Assembly (NCBI RefSeq): GCF_003001955.1
Contig: NZ_PVNH01000004.1
Location: 186,001-250,000, forward strand
Length of the DNA stretch: 64,000 bases
Direction of reading: 5' to 3'
DNA from: Prauserella shujinwangii
Lineage (GTDB): Bacteria > Actinomycetota > Actinomycetes > Mycobacteriales > Pseudonocardiaceae
Of the stretch, positions 17,868-26,472 are shown one piece after another. The position numbers and the translations under genes were made by a program. The notes beneath the pieces are model-generated. The model worked only from the letters and a program-made list of their open reading frames with translations, was not told where the DNA came from and searched no databases. Position 1 is the first letter of the stretch; each line of letters starts with the position of its first letter.

Positions 17868-18337
17868 GCCGGTACCGCCCTTTCCAGTCGGAGTCGTGCG
17901 ATCCGCACCAGTTCCCTTCCCGCGACCGCCAGCTCCGTGCCGGGGTCGTTGCCGAGGCGGGCACGCAGGTCCGCCAGCAGTTCGTCGCCGGTGCGGCCGC
18001 TGGCGCACACCAGGTACACGTGACCGAACCGCCGCTCGTACTCGGCGTTGGCCGCGCGGAACCGCTCGGCGGCCTCGGTGTCCACTCCGGACTGCTCGGT
18101 GCTGGCGGGACCGCTCGCGGGGCGTTCGCCGATGCGCGGATGCGCCCGCATGGCCGCGTGGATCTCGTCGGCCCGCAGGGTCAGGTCCGCGGCCCGCAGC
18201 AGCGCGTCCCGGTCGGGGTAGGGGCGGCCGGTCAGCACGGCGTCCACCCAGCGCGGCACCGGCAGACATTCGTGGAGGACCGGCCGGATCCGGCCGGGAT
18301 CGGCGGAGTTGAACTCGGAGAGCCGGAGTTCGGTCAT
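17864..18337 (-). CDS. uraD: OHCU decarboxylase
   Basis: A 157-residue 2-oxo-4-hydroxy-4-carboxy-5-ureidoimidazoline decarboxylase. The catalytic HPRIGE motif (about residue 66), FGHVYLVCASGRTGDELL and LGNDPGTEL are family marks. It produces S-allantoin. It is first in the uraD-uraH-uricase-permease operon, preceded by an AT-rich operator-like inverted repeat. Confidence 0.94.
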   Translation of the reverse strand: MTELRLSEFNSADPGRIRPVLHECLPVPRWVDAVLTGRPYPDRDALLRAADLTLRADEIHAAMRAHPRIGERPASGPASTEQSGVDTEAAERFRAANAEYERRFGHVYLVCASGRTGDELLADLRARLGNDPGTELAVAGRELVRIARLRLERAVPA

Positions 18338-18369
18338 TCCCGAGAAACTAAGGCGGCGGCATCATCGAG

Positions 18370-18384
18370 TCAACATTTTGTTGA
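18370..18384. promoter_or_regulatory. AT-rich operator-like inverted repeat before uraD
   Basis: TCAACATTTTGTTGA is a 15-bp odd palindrome with perfect 6-bp arms in a strongly GC-rich background. It lies 33 bases before the uraD start and just after the upstream regulator gene, so it is a candidate binding site for that regulator or for PucR. Confidence 0.5.
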
Positions 18385-18390
18385 AGTCGA

Positions 18391-18858
18391 TCATTCGCGG
18401 TTCAGGTAGTTGTAGACGGTGAACCGGGTGACGCCGAGTGCCTCCGCCACCGCGGCGACCGACTTCCGCAGCTGGAACGCGCCACGCTCCTCCAGTAGCC
18501 GCACGGCGCGCTGTTTGCCCGGCCGGTCCAGTTCGGCCAGCGGCGCGCCGAGCTCGTGCTCGACGTCCCGGAGCAGGCGCTCCAGCACGCTGCCCGCGGA
18601 GGGGGCCGGCCCGGCCTGCTCACCGGGGCGCTGCAGGCGCAGCGTGAGCCGGGTGGCGCCGCCGTCGAGGGCCGCGCGGGCGATGCCGGGCAGGGCGGAG
18701 AGCAGGGCCTCGGCGTCCCCGCGGGCCGACGTGCCCAGCGGTCCGAACTCCGTGGTCAGCCCCGCCTCCTCGGCGGCGTGCCTGGCCCGCTCGGCATGCG
18801 CGGGAGGGGTGCCCTCGCCGCGGAACGGCTCACTCGTGAACTCGATCTCCAGTTCCAC
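18391..18858 (-). CDS. HTH regulator with N-terminal ligand-binding-like domain
   Basis: A 155-residue protein in two parts. Residues 1-80 (MELEIEFTSEPFRGEG... TRLTLRLQ) have the alternating pattern of a small ferredoxin-like ligand domain, somewhat like MTH1187/YkoF thiamine-binding proteins. Residues 110-155 (KQRAVRLLEERGAFQLRKSV, then VAEALGVTRFTVYNYLN) match the HTH_22 type found at the C-terminus of YheO/DauR regulators. It lies upstream of the uricase operon and may regulate it. Confidence 0.7.
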   Translation of the reverse strand: MELEIEFTSEPFRGEGTPPAHAERARHAAEEAGLTTEFGPLGTSARGDAEALLSALPGIARAALDGGATRLTLRLQRPGEQAGPAPSAGSVLERLLRDVEHELGAPLAELDRPGKQRAVRLLEERGAFQLRKSVAAVAEALGVTRFTVYNYLNRE

Positions 18859-18928
18859 GCGTGCAAGGTAACCGCCCCGCCGACCGTTGACGAGGCTCAG
18901 GTCACCTCGCTACTGTCATAGTACGAAA

Positions 18929-18949
18929 TATAAATTCCGCAATACGGAA
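18929..18949 (+). promoter_or_regulatory. promoter -10 and IclR-type operator of the hyi operon
   Basis: TATAAA at 18929-18934 is a good -10 hexamer, directly followed by the perfect palindrome TTCCGCAATACGGAA (18935-18949; 5-bp arms, 5-bp spacer). The nine-base start TTCCGCAAT recurs at 608 before malate synthase. A repressor bound here would block initiation of hyi-glxR-gcl. Confidence 0.6.
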
Positions 18950-18959
18950 AGTGAACCTC

Positions 18960-19793
18960 ATGGCTGAACACCAGCAGTCGGGCGCACGGCACGGCCTGCG
19001 CTACGACGTCAACCTGTCCATGCTGTTCACCGAGCTACCGGTGCGGCGACGGCCGGAGGCGGCGCGGGCGGCGGGCTTCGACGCGATCGAGTTCTGGTGG
19101 CCCTTCGACGTCGCCGTGCCGCGCGACGACGAGGTGGACGCGTTCGTCCGGGCCGTCGACGACGCCGGCGTCCGGCTCGTCGGGCTGAACTTCTTCGCGG
19201 GCGACATGCCGGGCGGCGACCGGGGCCTGGTGTCCTGGGTCGGCCGCGAGGCCGAGTTCCGGGACAGCGTCGACGTCGCGGTCGGCATCGCGCAGCGGCT
19301 GGGCTGCCGGGCGTTCAACGCGCTCTACGGCAACCGGCTCGACGGCGTGGAGCCCGCCGCGCAGGACGAGCTCGCGCTGTCCACTCTGGATTCACTCGCG
19401 GTGGCGGCGGCCGGGATCGGCGCCGACGTGCTCATCGAGCCGCTGTCGGCGGCACCGAGGTACCCGCTGCTCACCGCCGCCGACGCGCTGGCCGTGATCG
19501 ACAAGGTCGGCCACGGCAACGTGCGGCTGCTCGCCGACCTGTACCACCTCGCCGCCAACGGCGACGACGTCGCCGCCGTGATCGCCGAGCACACCGGGCG
19601 CATCGGGCATGTCCAGGTGGCCGACGTCCCGGGACGGGGCGAGCCAGGCAGCGGGGAGCTGGACATCGACGGGCACCTCGCCGACCTGGAAGCCGCGGGC
19701 TACTCCGGCTTCGTGGGACTCGAGTACAAGCCGACCAGCGGCACCGAGGCCTCGCTCGGCTTCCTGCCGCGTGAACGGAGGGCGACACGATGA
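18960..19793 (+). CDS. hyi: hydroxypyruvate isomerase
   Basis: A 277-residue TIM-barrel sugar isomerase. LRYDVNLSMLFTELP, GFDAIEFWWPF, VRLVGLNFFAGDMPGGDRG, IEPLSA and LADLYHL match hydroxypyruvate isomerases that interconvert hydroxypyruvate and tartronate semialdehyde. The ATG at 18960 is used; a GTG nine bases earlier is possible. It is followed by glxR with a four-base overlap and by gcl, the standard glyoxylate-to-glycerate set. Confidence 0.92.
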   Translation: MAEHQQSGARHGLRYDVNLSMLFTELPVRRRPEAARAAGFDAIEFWWPFDVAVPRDDEVDAFVRAVDDAGVRLVGLNFFAGDMPGGDRGLVSWVGREAEFRDSVDVAVGIAQRLGCRAFNALYGNRLDGVEPAAQDELALSTLDSLAVAAAGIGADVLIEPLSAAPRYPLLTAADALAVIDKVGHGNVRLLADLYHLAANGDDVAAVIAEHTGRIGHVQVADVPGRGEPGSGELDIDGHLADLEAAGYSGFVGLEYKPTSGTEASLGFLPRERRATR

Positions 19794-20668
19794 ACATCGG
19801 ATTCATCGGCCTCGGCATCATGGGCTCGCCGATGGCCGCACACCTGGCGACCGCGGGCCACACCGTGCGCGGCTACGACGTGCACCCGGAGGCGGTGGAC
19901 AAGCTCGTCGCCGCGGGCGGGCAGGCCGCGACGTCGGTGGCCGACGCGGTGGAGGCCGCCGACGCCGTCATCACCATGCTGCCCAACCACCCCCAGGTCG
20001 AGGCCGTGGTGTTCGGCCAGGGCGGCGTGCTGGAGTCGGCCAAGCCCGGCACCCTGCTCGCCGACATGAGCACGATCCGCCCCGAGACCTCGCTGGAGAT
20101 CGCCAAGGCCGCGCAGGAGAAGGAGATCCGGGTGCTCGACGCGCCCGTCTCCGGCGGCGAGGCCGGGGCGAAGCAGGCGACACTGTCCATCATGGTCGGT
20201 GGCGAGGAGGCCGACTTCGCCCTGGCCAGGCCGCTGTTCGAGGTGGTCGGCAAGACGATCGTGCACGTCGGCCCGCACGGTGCCGGGCAGGTCGTCAAGG
20301 CCGCCAACCAGCTCGTGGTCGGGGGCATCTACGCCCTCGTCGGCGAGGCCATCGTGCTCATGGAGGGCTGCGGCGTGGACGCCAAGACGGGTCTCGACGT
20401 GCTCGCCGGCGGGCTGGCCGCCAACCGCATCCTCGACCTCAAGCGCGAGTCGATGGTGGCCAGGCAGTTCCAGCCCGGCTTCCGCATCGACCTCCACCAC
20501 AAGGACATGGGCATCGCGCTGGCCGCCGCCCGGCAGGCCGACGTGTCCCTGCCGATGACCGGGCTCGTCGCCCAGCTCGTCGCCGCGGCGCGGGCGATGG
20601 GCCACGGCTCGCTCGACCACTCCGCGCTGCTCAAGGTCACCGAGCAGCTCTCCGGCGCTCGTGAGTGA
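19790..20668 (+). CDS. glxR: 2-hydroxy-3-oxopropionate (tartronate semialdehyde) reductase
   Basis: A 292-residue beta-hydroxyacid dehydrogenase. The NAD(P) motif GFIGLGIMGSPMAAHL at the N-terminus, DAPVSGGEAGAKQATL and the catalytic Lys region DLHHKDMGIAL are present. It reduces tartronate semialdehyde to D-glycerate. The stop codon TGA at 20666-20668 lies inside palindromic element copy 3. Confidence 0.93.
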   Translation: MNIGFIGLGIMGSPMAAHLATAGHTVRGYDVHPEAVDKLVAAGGQAATSVADAVEAADAVITMLPNHPQVEAVVFGQGGVLESAKPGTLLADMSTIRPETSLEIAKAAQEKEIRVLDAPVSGGEAGAKQATLSIMVGGEEADFALARPLFEVVGKTIVHVGPHGAGQVVKAANQLVVGGIYALVGEAIVLMEGCGVDAKTGLDVLAGGLAANRILDLKRESMVARQFQPGFRIDLHHKDMGIALAAARQADVSLPMTGLVAQLVAAARAMGHGSLDHSALLKVTEQLSGARE

Positions 20669-20702
20669 GAAACGTTGTTCTAACCACGTTTCTCACTCAC
20701 GA
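20659..20702. repeat. 44-bp palindromic element, copy 3
   Basis: The stem is perfect, 17 bp within the element and 18 bp if the flanking C and G at 20658 and 20703 are counted, with a 10-base loop TGTTCTAACC. It lies between co-directional glxR and gcl, so if it terminates, gcl would be reduced relative to hyi-glxR. Confidence 0.92.
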
Positions 20703-20794
20703 GTCTCCGGGTCGTTCTCAGCAGGTCACGGGCGGCCGGATCCCGCCGGCAAGCAGAGAAGCCGGCCGCCCGCTCCCCGAAAGGTGTCTACACC

Positions 20795-22498
20795 ATGCCC
20801 AAGGTCCCTGTCATGCAGGCCGTGGTCGACGTGCTCGTCTCCGAGGGCGTCGACACCGCCTTCGGCTGTCCCGGCGCGGCGATCCTGCCGCTGTACCAGG
20901 CGATGCTCGCCGACGGCGGCATCGAGCACCTCATCGTCCGGCACGAGGAGGGGGCCACCCACATGGCCGACGGGTGGGCACGCACCACCGGCAACGTCGG
21001 CGTCGCGATCGGCACGTCCGGGCCCGCCGGGACGAACATGATCACCGGCCTCTACACCGCGCAGGCCGACTCCATCCCGATCCTGTGCGTCACCGGCCAG
21101 GCCGTGTCGACCAAGCTGCACCAGGAGGCGTTCCAGGCGGTCGACATCGTGGAGATCGCCAAGCCGGTCACCAAGTGGGCGGTGCAGGTGAAGGAGGCCG
21201 CGCAGGCGCCGTGGATCTTCCGCGAGGCGTTCCGGATCGCGCGGTCGGGCCGCCCGGGGCCGGTGCTCATCGACCTGCCGCTGGACGTGCAGAAGCAGGA
21301 GATCGAGTGGGATTCGTCGATTGACGCGCCGCTGCCCGTGGTCACCCCGCGGCCCGCGCCGCCGCGCGTGGAACGGGCGCTCGACCTGCTGCTGGCCGCC
21401 GAGCGCCCGTTGATCCTTGCCGGGGGCGGTGTCGTGCTCGGCGACGCCAGCGAACGGTTGCGGGCGGTGGCCGAGCGCCTCGGCGTGCCGGTGCAGGTCA
21501 CGCTCATGGGCAAGGGCAGCTTCCCCGAGGACCACCCGCTGTTCGCGGGCATGGCGGGGATCCAGACCTCGCAGCGGTGGGCCAACGCGGCGTTCCTCGA
21601 GTCCGACCTCGTGCTGGCGCTCGGCGCCCGCTTCGGCGACCGGCACACCGGCGCGCTCGACGTCTACCGGGGCGACCGCACGTTCATCCACGTGGACATC
21701 GAGCCCACCCAGATCGGCCGGGTGTTCGGGCCCGACCTGGGCGTGGTCTCCGACACCGGCGCCTTCCTCGACGCGCTGCTGGTGGCGGCCGACGAGCGGG
21801 GCGCGCGGATCGACCCCGGCGTGCCGGTGTGGGTCAACCGCATCGCGCAGCTGCGCCGCGAGCTGCCCCGGCGCGAGGACTTCGATGCCGTGCCGATCAA
21901 GGCGCCCCGGGTCTTCAAGGAGATCAACGACTTCTACGGGGAGGACACCTACTTCGTCACCGCGATCGGGCTGTACCAGATCTGGTCCGGGCAGTTCCAG
22001 CGCGCGCACAGGCCCCGGCGCTACCAGGTGTGCGGCCAGGCGGGCCCGCTCGGCTGGGAGATCCCGGCGGCGATCGGGGTGAAGAAGGCGCGCCCGGACG
22101 CCGAGGTGGTCGGAGTGGTGGGGGACTACTCGTTCCAGTTCCTCGTGGAGGAGCTGGCGGTGGCCGCCCAGTACGACGTGCCGTTCGTGCTGATCATGCT
22201 GAACAACACCTACCTCGGGCTGATCCGGCAGGCGGAGCTGGGCTACGCCATGAACTACGAGGTCGACCTGCACTACGACGACCACGGCACCGACAACGTG
22301 AAGATCATGGAGGCCTACGGCTGCTCCGGCACGCGGGTGACCGACCCCGGGGAGATCCGGGGCTCGCTGGAGTGGGCGCGCAAGGAGGCCGAGCGCACGA
22401 GCAGGCCGGTGCTCGTGGAGATCATGATCGAGCGGGAGGCCAACGCCGCGATGGGCACCGCGCTGGACAACGTGCGCGAGTTCGAACCCGCCCCCTGA
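20795..22498 (+). CDS. gcl: glyoxylate carboligase
   Basis: A 567-residue ThDP enzyme that condenses two glyoxylates to tartronate semialdehyde and CO2. FGCPGAAILPLY, GTSGPAGTNMITGLYTAQADS, RPGPVLIDLPLDVQ and the ThDP/Mg site GVVGDYSFQFLVEELAVAA..NNTYLGLIR are present. Residue 51 is Glu (RHEEGATHMADG), whereas E. coli Gcl has Val there. Context with hyi and glxR supports Gcl. An acetolactate synthase-like side activity is possible. Confidence 0.9.
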   Translation: MPKVPVMQAVVDVLVSEGVDTAFGCPGAAILPLYQAMLADGGIEHLIVRHEEGATHMADGWARTTGNVGVAIGTSGPAGTNMITGLYTAQADSIPILCVTGQAVSTKLHQEAFQAVDIVEIAKPVTKWAVQVKEAAQAPWIFREAFRIARSGRPGPVLIDLPLDVQKQEIEWDSSIDAPLPVVTPRPAPPRVERALDLLLAAERPLILAGGGVVLGDASERLRAVAERLGVPVQVTLMGKGSFPEDHPLFAGMAGIQTSQRWANAAFLESDLVLALGARFGDRHTGALDVYRGDRTFIHVDIEPTQIGRVFGPDLGVVSDTGAFLDALLVAADERGARIDPGVPVWVNRIAQLRRELPRREDFDAVPIKAPRVFKEINDFYGEDTYFVTAIGLYQIWSGQFQRAHRPRRYQVCGQAGPLGWEIPAAIGVKKARPDAEVVGVVGDYSFQFLVEELAVAAQYDVPFVLIMLNNTYLGLIRQAELGYAMNYEVDLHYDDHGTDNVKIMEAYGCSGTRVTDPGEIRGSLEWARKEAERTSRPVLVEIMIEREANAAMGTALDNVREFEPAP

Positions 22499-22511
22499 CC
22501 CCCCGCGCGGG

Positions 22512-22560
22512 GAGCAAGGGAGCTTTACTCCCGGATAACGGTAGTAAAGCTCCCTTGCTC
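22512..22560. terminator. perfect 18-bp hairpin between convergent gcl and XRE regulator
   Basis: The arms GAGCAAGGGAGCTTTACT (22512-22529) and its exact complement (22543-22560) surround a 13-base loop. It lies 13 bases after gcl and six before the stop of the minus-strand gene, so it probably terminates both. No U tract is present, as is usual in this group. Confidence 0.85.
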
Positions 22561-22565
22561 ACCCG

Positions 22566-23153
22566 CTACGGCAGGTTGACCCAGATGGCGACCGCGGGCT
22601 CGGCGCCGGGGTTGGACACGCGGTGCGGCGTGGCCGAAGGGAACCGGATCGAGTCGCCGGGGCCGAGGTCGTAGTGGTCGGAGCCGATCTCCAGGTGCAG
22701 CCTGCCCGACTGGACGCTGCCCAGTTCGTGCCCGTGGTGCCGGAGCAGTTCGCCGTCCTGATGGGAGCTCGATCCGGGCGGGTAGGTCGACTCGTAGATC
22801 TCGAAGCCCGGGCTCGGCGCCGGGCTCAGCCTGCGGTAGCGCACCCCGTCGCCGAGGGACAGGGTCGGCAGGTCGGCGGCCCTGGCCAGCACGACCGCAC
22901 CGCTTCCGGCGGGTGGCTCCGGCTCGGCCGCGTCCTGCCCGAACGCGGCGGCCAGCGGCACGTCCAGCAGCGAGACGATCTGGAACAGCCGCGTCACCGA
23001 GGGCCGCATCTTGCCGCGTTCCATCTGGGACAGGGCGCTGGGGCTGATGCCGAGCGAGCCGGCGAGCGCGCGCAGCGACACCCCGCGCTCGGTGCGCAGC
23101 GCACGCAGGCGCGCCCCGAGTTCCTCGTCGTCGGGCGGTGCGCCGGGGACCAT
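22566..23153 (-). CDS. XRE-family regulator with C-terminal cupin
   Basis: A 195-residue regulator. RLRALRTERGVSLRALAGSL and GISPSALSQMERGKMRPSV form an N-terminal helix-turn-helix; residues 115-195 form a cupin with HGHELGSVQSGRLHLEIG and LGPGDSIRFPSATPHRV. Proteins of this build (PuuR/SinR-like) bind small metabolites in the cupin. Divergent from a methyltransferase gene. Its target is not evident. Confidence 0.88.
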   Translation of the reverse strand: MVPGAPPDDEELGARLRALRTERGVSLRALAGSLGISPSALSQMERGKMRPSVTRLFQIVSLLDVPLAAAFGQDAAEPEPPAGSGAVVLARAADLPTLSLGDGVRYRRLSPAPSPGFEIYESTYPPGSSSHQDGELLRHHGHELGSVQSGRLHLEIGSDHYDLGPGDSIRFPSATPHRVSNPGAEPAVAIWVNLP

Positions 23154-23249
23154 GAGCGGAGTTTACGGACCCGGGCCCGTCCGCGAGCACGATTCGCCGG
23201 GGCGGCGGCCCGCCGAGATCGGGTCGAGGCCCTGCGATCATGTCGAACC

Positions 23250-24017
23250 GTGGACAGGAGCTTCGACGACCTGATCGAGGAGGCCGGCGCCGTTGACGTC
23301 AGCGGCTGGGACTTCTCCTGGCTGGACGGCCGTGCCACGGAGGAACGCCCTCCGTGGGGTTACCAGCGGCTGATGGGCGAGCGCATCGCGCGGGCGACGA
23401 TGAGCCTGGACATCCAGACCGGTGGGGGCGAGGTCCTCGCCGGCGTGCCGCAGCGCGCCGCCGGCGCCATGGTCGCCACCGAGTCCTGGCCACCGAACAT
23501 CGGCCGGGCGCAGGAGAACCTGCGGAGCAAGGGCGTTGTCGTGGTCGCCGACGACGACCGGCCGCCGTTGCCGTTCGCCGATGACACGTTCGACCTGGTC
23601 ACCAGCCGTCACCCGGTCTCCACCCACTGGGCGGAGATCGCGCGTGTGCTGACCCCGGGAGGCACCTACTTCTCCCAGCAGGTGGGCCCGGACAGCGGCC
23701 ACGAGATCAGCGACTTCTTCCTCGGGCCCCAGCCGTGGGGGGAGACCGGGCGGGAGTCGGAGTCGGCGCGGGCGGCGGCCGAGGCGGCCGGGCTGGTGGT
23801 GACGGACCTGCGGTCCGCCGAGCTGACGATGGAGTTCTTCGACGTCGGCGCGATGGTCTACGTCCTGCGCAAGGTCGTCTGGTTCGTTCCGGGCTTCACC
23901 GTCGCGGGTTACCGCGACCGCCTGCAGGCCCTCCACGAGCGGATCCGGGCCGAGGGCTCGTTCCGCGCCCGCTCCCGGCGCTTCCTGATCGAGGCGCGCA
24001 AGCCGCCGCTCGGCTGA
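23250..24017 (+). CDS. class I SAM-dependent methyltransferase
   Basis: A 255-residue methyltransferase-like protein. A degenerate SAM site is seen (DIQTGGGEVLAGVP, then PPLPFADDTFDLVTSRHPV and RVLTPGGTYFSQQVG). The first motif has TGGGE rather than the common GxGxG. The substrate is unknown. GTG 23250 was chosen; the in-frame upstream stretch overlaps the divergent regulator gene and is not needed. Confidence 0.8.
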   Translation: MDRSFDDLIEEAGAVDVSGWDFSWLDGRATEERPPWGYQRLMGERIARATMSLDIQTGGGEVLAGVPQRAAGAMVATESWPPNIGRAQENLRSKGVVVVADDDRPPLPFADDTFDLVTSRHPVSTHWAEIARVLTPGGTYFSQQVGPDSGHEISDFFLGPQPWGETGRESESARAAAEAAGLVVTDLRSAELTMEFFDVGAMVYVLRKVVWFVPGFTVAGYRDRLQALHERIRAEGSFRARSRRFLIEARKPPLG

Positions 24018-24104
24018 CCGCCTGCCGTGCTCGCCTCGGTCGAACGCGAGGCGATCACGGCGCGGGTGTTCAGTTATGGCTTCACACTCGCTACGCTCGG
24101 AGCC

Positions 24105-25427
24105 ATGGATCTGGTGCTGCGCGCCGAGCGGATGGTCACGCCCGGCGGTGAGACGCCCGGGTACGTCGCGGTCCGCGGCGGCACGATCGCCGCGGTGGGC
24201 CCGCTCGCCGAGGCGCCCGCCGCGGAGCGGGTGGTGGAACTCGGTCCCGGGGAGGTGCTGCTGCCCGGGATGGTCGACACCCACGTGCACGTCAACGATC
24301 CCGGCCGCAGCGAGTGGGAGGGCTTCGCCACCGCCACCCGCGCGGCCGCCGCGGGCGGGGTCACCACGATCGTCGACATGCCGCTCAACAGCCTCCCGCC
24401 GACCGTGGACGTGCCCTCGCTGGAGGTCAAGCGCAAGGCCGCGGACGGGCGCGTGCACGTGGATGTCGGCTTCTGGGGCGGGGCGGTGCCCGGCAACACC
24501 GCCGCGCTGCGCCCGCTGCACGACGCGGGCGTGTTCGGCTTCAAGTGCTTCCTGCTGCACTCCGGAGTGGACGAGTTCCCGCCGCTGGAGACCGCGGAAC
24601 TGGAACGCGACCTGCGCACCCTGGCCGGGTTCGGCGGGCTGATGATCGTGCACGCGGAGGACGCGGACACGATCGGCCACGCGCCGCCCGCCCGGGGCAC
24701 CGGTTACCCCGGTTTCCTGCGGTCCCGCCCGGCGGAGGCCGAGCACGTGGCCATCGCGCGCGTGCTCGAGCTGGCCCGGCGCACCGGCGCCCGCGTGCAC
24801 ATCCTGCACCTGGCCTCGGCCGGGGCGCTGCCGATGCTCGCGGACGCGCGCCGCGACGGCGTCGCCGTCACCGTCGAGACCTGCCCGCACTACCTCACCT
24901 TCACGGCGGAGGAGATCGGCGCGGGGGCCACGCAGTTCAAGTGCTGCCCGCCGATCCGCGACGCGGCCAACCGGGAAGGGCTGTGGCGCGGGCTCGCCGA
25001 CGGCGTCATCGACTGCGTCGTCAGCGACCACTCGCCGTGCACCCCGGAGCTCAAACGGCTCGGCACCGGTGACTTCGGCGAGGCCTGGGGCGGCATCTCC
25101 GGGCTGCAGGTGGGCCTGCCCGCGGTGTGGACACAGGCCAGGCAGCGCGGGTTCGGCCTGCCCGACGTCGTGCGCTGGATGGCCCAGGCGCCCGCCGCGC
25201 AGGCCGGGTTGCGGACCAAGGGCCGGATCGCGCCGGGGCAGGACGCGGACTTCTGCGTGTTCGCCCCCGACGAGGCGTTCGTGGTGGACGCGGCGGCGCT
25301 GCGGCACCGCAACCCGGTCAGCGCCTACCACGGCAGGCCGCTGGCGGGCGTGGTGCGCTCGACCTGGCTGCGCGGCAGGGAGGTCACGGGCGACCGCCCG
25401 CACGGCAGGCTGCTGAGGAGGGAATGA
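24105..25427 (+). CDS. allB: allantoinase
   Basis: A 440-residue zinc amidohydrolase. Ligands are visible in [17 protein letters not shown] (about 60-76), the carboxylated Lys in [29 protein letters not shown] and [23 protein letters not shown] is typical of allantoinase rather than dihydroorotase. It opens allantoin to allantoate. It overlaps allantoicase by four bases. Confidence 0.95.
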   Translation: MDLVLRAERMVTPGGETPGYVAVRGGTIAAVGPLAEAPAAERVVELGPGEVLLPGMVDTHVHVNDPGRSEWEGFATATRAAAAGGVTTIVDMPLNSLPPTVDVPSLEVKRKAADGRVHVDVGFWGGAVPGNTAALRPLHDAGVFGFKCFLLHSGVDEFPPLETAELERDLRTLAGFGGLMIVHAEDADTIGHAPPARGTGYPGFLRSRPAEAEHVAIARVLELARRTGARVHILHLASAGALPMLADARRDGVAVTVETCPHYLTFTAEEIGAGATQFKCCPPIRDAANREGLWRGLADGVIDCVVSDHSPCTPELKRLGTGDFGEAWGGISGLQVGLPAVWTQARQRGFGLPDVVRWMAQAPAAQAGLRTKGRIAPGQDADFCVFAPDEAFVVDAAALRHRNPVSAYHGRPLAGVVRSTWLRGREVTGDRPHGRLLRRE

Positions 25428-26434
25428 CGGTGACCGGAAGTCCGGAGTGGACGAAACGCCTCGACCTGGCCTCGCGGGCCGTCGGCGGCACCGTGATGTG
25501 GGCGACCGACGAGCTGTTCGCCGAGAAGGAGAACCTCGTCAACCCGTGGCGGCCCCGCCACCGGCCGGAGACCTTCGGGCCCAAGGGCCAGGTCTACGAC
25601 GGGTGGGAGACGCGCAGGCACCGCGAGCCCGGCGACGACCAGGCGCTGGTCCGGCTCGGCCTGCCCGGGGTGGTCCACGGCGTCGTGGTGGACACCGCCT
25701 TCTTCCGGGGCAACTACCCGCCCGAGGTCACCGTCGAGGCGTGTGCCGCCGAGGGCTACCCGAGCGCGGCGGAGCTGTCCGGCCAGGACTGGGACCCGAT
25801 CGTGCCGCGTTCCCCGGTCGACGGGGACGCCGAGAACCACTTCGCCGTGGACAGTCCACGCCGCTACACGCACGTGCGGCTGACCATGCATCCCGACGGC
25901 GGCGTCGCGCGGCTGCGGGTGCACGGCGAGGTGGTGCCCGACCCCGCGCTGCTCGACCTCGGCGCGCTGGACCTCGCGGCGCTGGAGAACGGGGCCGAGT
26001 GCACCGGCTGCAGCGACATGTTCTACTCCGCGCCGCGGAACATGCTGCTGCCCGGCCTCGCCGCGCACCAGGCGGAGGGCTGGGAGACCGCGCGCAGGCG
26101 GGACGACGGCAACGACTGGGCGATCGTCCGGCTGGCCGGGGAGGGGATCGTCCGCTTCGCCGACCTCGACACCAGCAACCTGCGCGGCAACGCGCCCGGC
26201 TGGGCGGCGCTTTCCGGCTCGCTCGACGGCGAGACCTGGTTCGAGCTGCTGCCGAGGACCCGGTTGCAGCCCGACACCCGGCACCGCTTCGCCGTGCCCG
26301 AGCGGCGTGCGGCCCGGCACGTGCGGCTCGACATCCTCCCCGACGGCGGGATGGCCCGCCTGCGGCTGTTCGGCGGGCTCACCGACCACGGCGCCACCCA
26401 CCTGCGGAACCGCTTCGCCACCACCACCTCGTGA
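25424..26434 (+). CDS. alc: allantoicase
   Basis: A 336-residue enzyme with two similar jelly-roll halves, each with [20 protein letters not shown] or the equivalent [21 protein letters not shown] and a DGWETRR / EGWETARR motif. It splits allantoate into ureidoglycolate and urea. Coupled to allB. TGA 26432-26434 lies in palindromic element copy 4. Confidence 0.95.
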   Translation: MTVTGSPEWTKRLDLASRAVGGTVMWATDELFAEKENLVNPWRPRHRPETFGPKGQVYDGWETRRHREPGDDQALVRLGLPGVVHGVVVDTAFFRGNYPPEVTVEACAAEGYPSAAELSGQDWDPIVPRSPVDGDAENHFAVDSPRRYTHVRLTMHPDGGVARLRVHGEVVPDPALLDLGALDLAALENGAECTGCSDMFYSAPRNMLLPGLAAHQAEGWETARRRDDGNDWAIVRLAGEGIVRFADLDTSNLRGNAPGWAALSGSLDGETWFELLPRTRLQPDTRHRFAVPERRAARHVRLDILPDGGMARLRLFGGLTDHGATHLRNRFATTTS

Positions 26435-26472
26435 GCGCGGAACGTGGTTCTCACCACGTTCTTCACTCACGA
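26429..26472. repeat. 44-bp palindromic element, copy 4
   Basis: The outer arms TCGTGAG and CTCACGA and the inner arms GAACGTGGT / ACCACGTTC pair, with a small bubble between them. It lies between convergent alc and the FhuF-like gene and contains both stop codons (26432-26434 plus, 26467-26469 minus). Confidence 0.9.
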
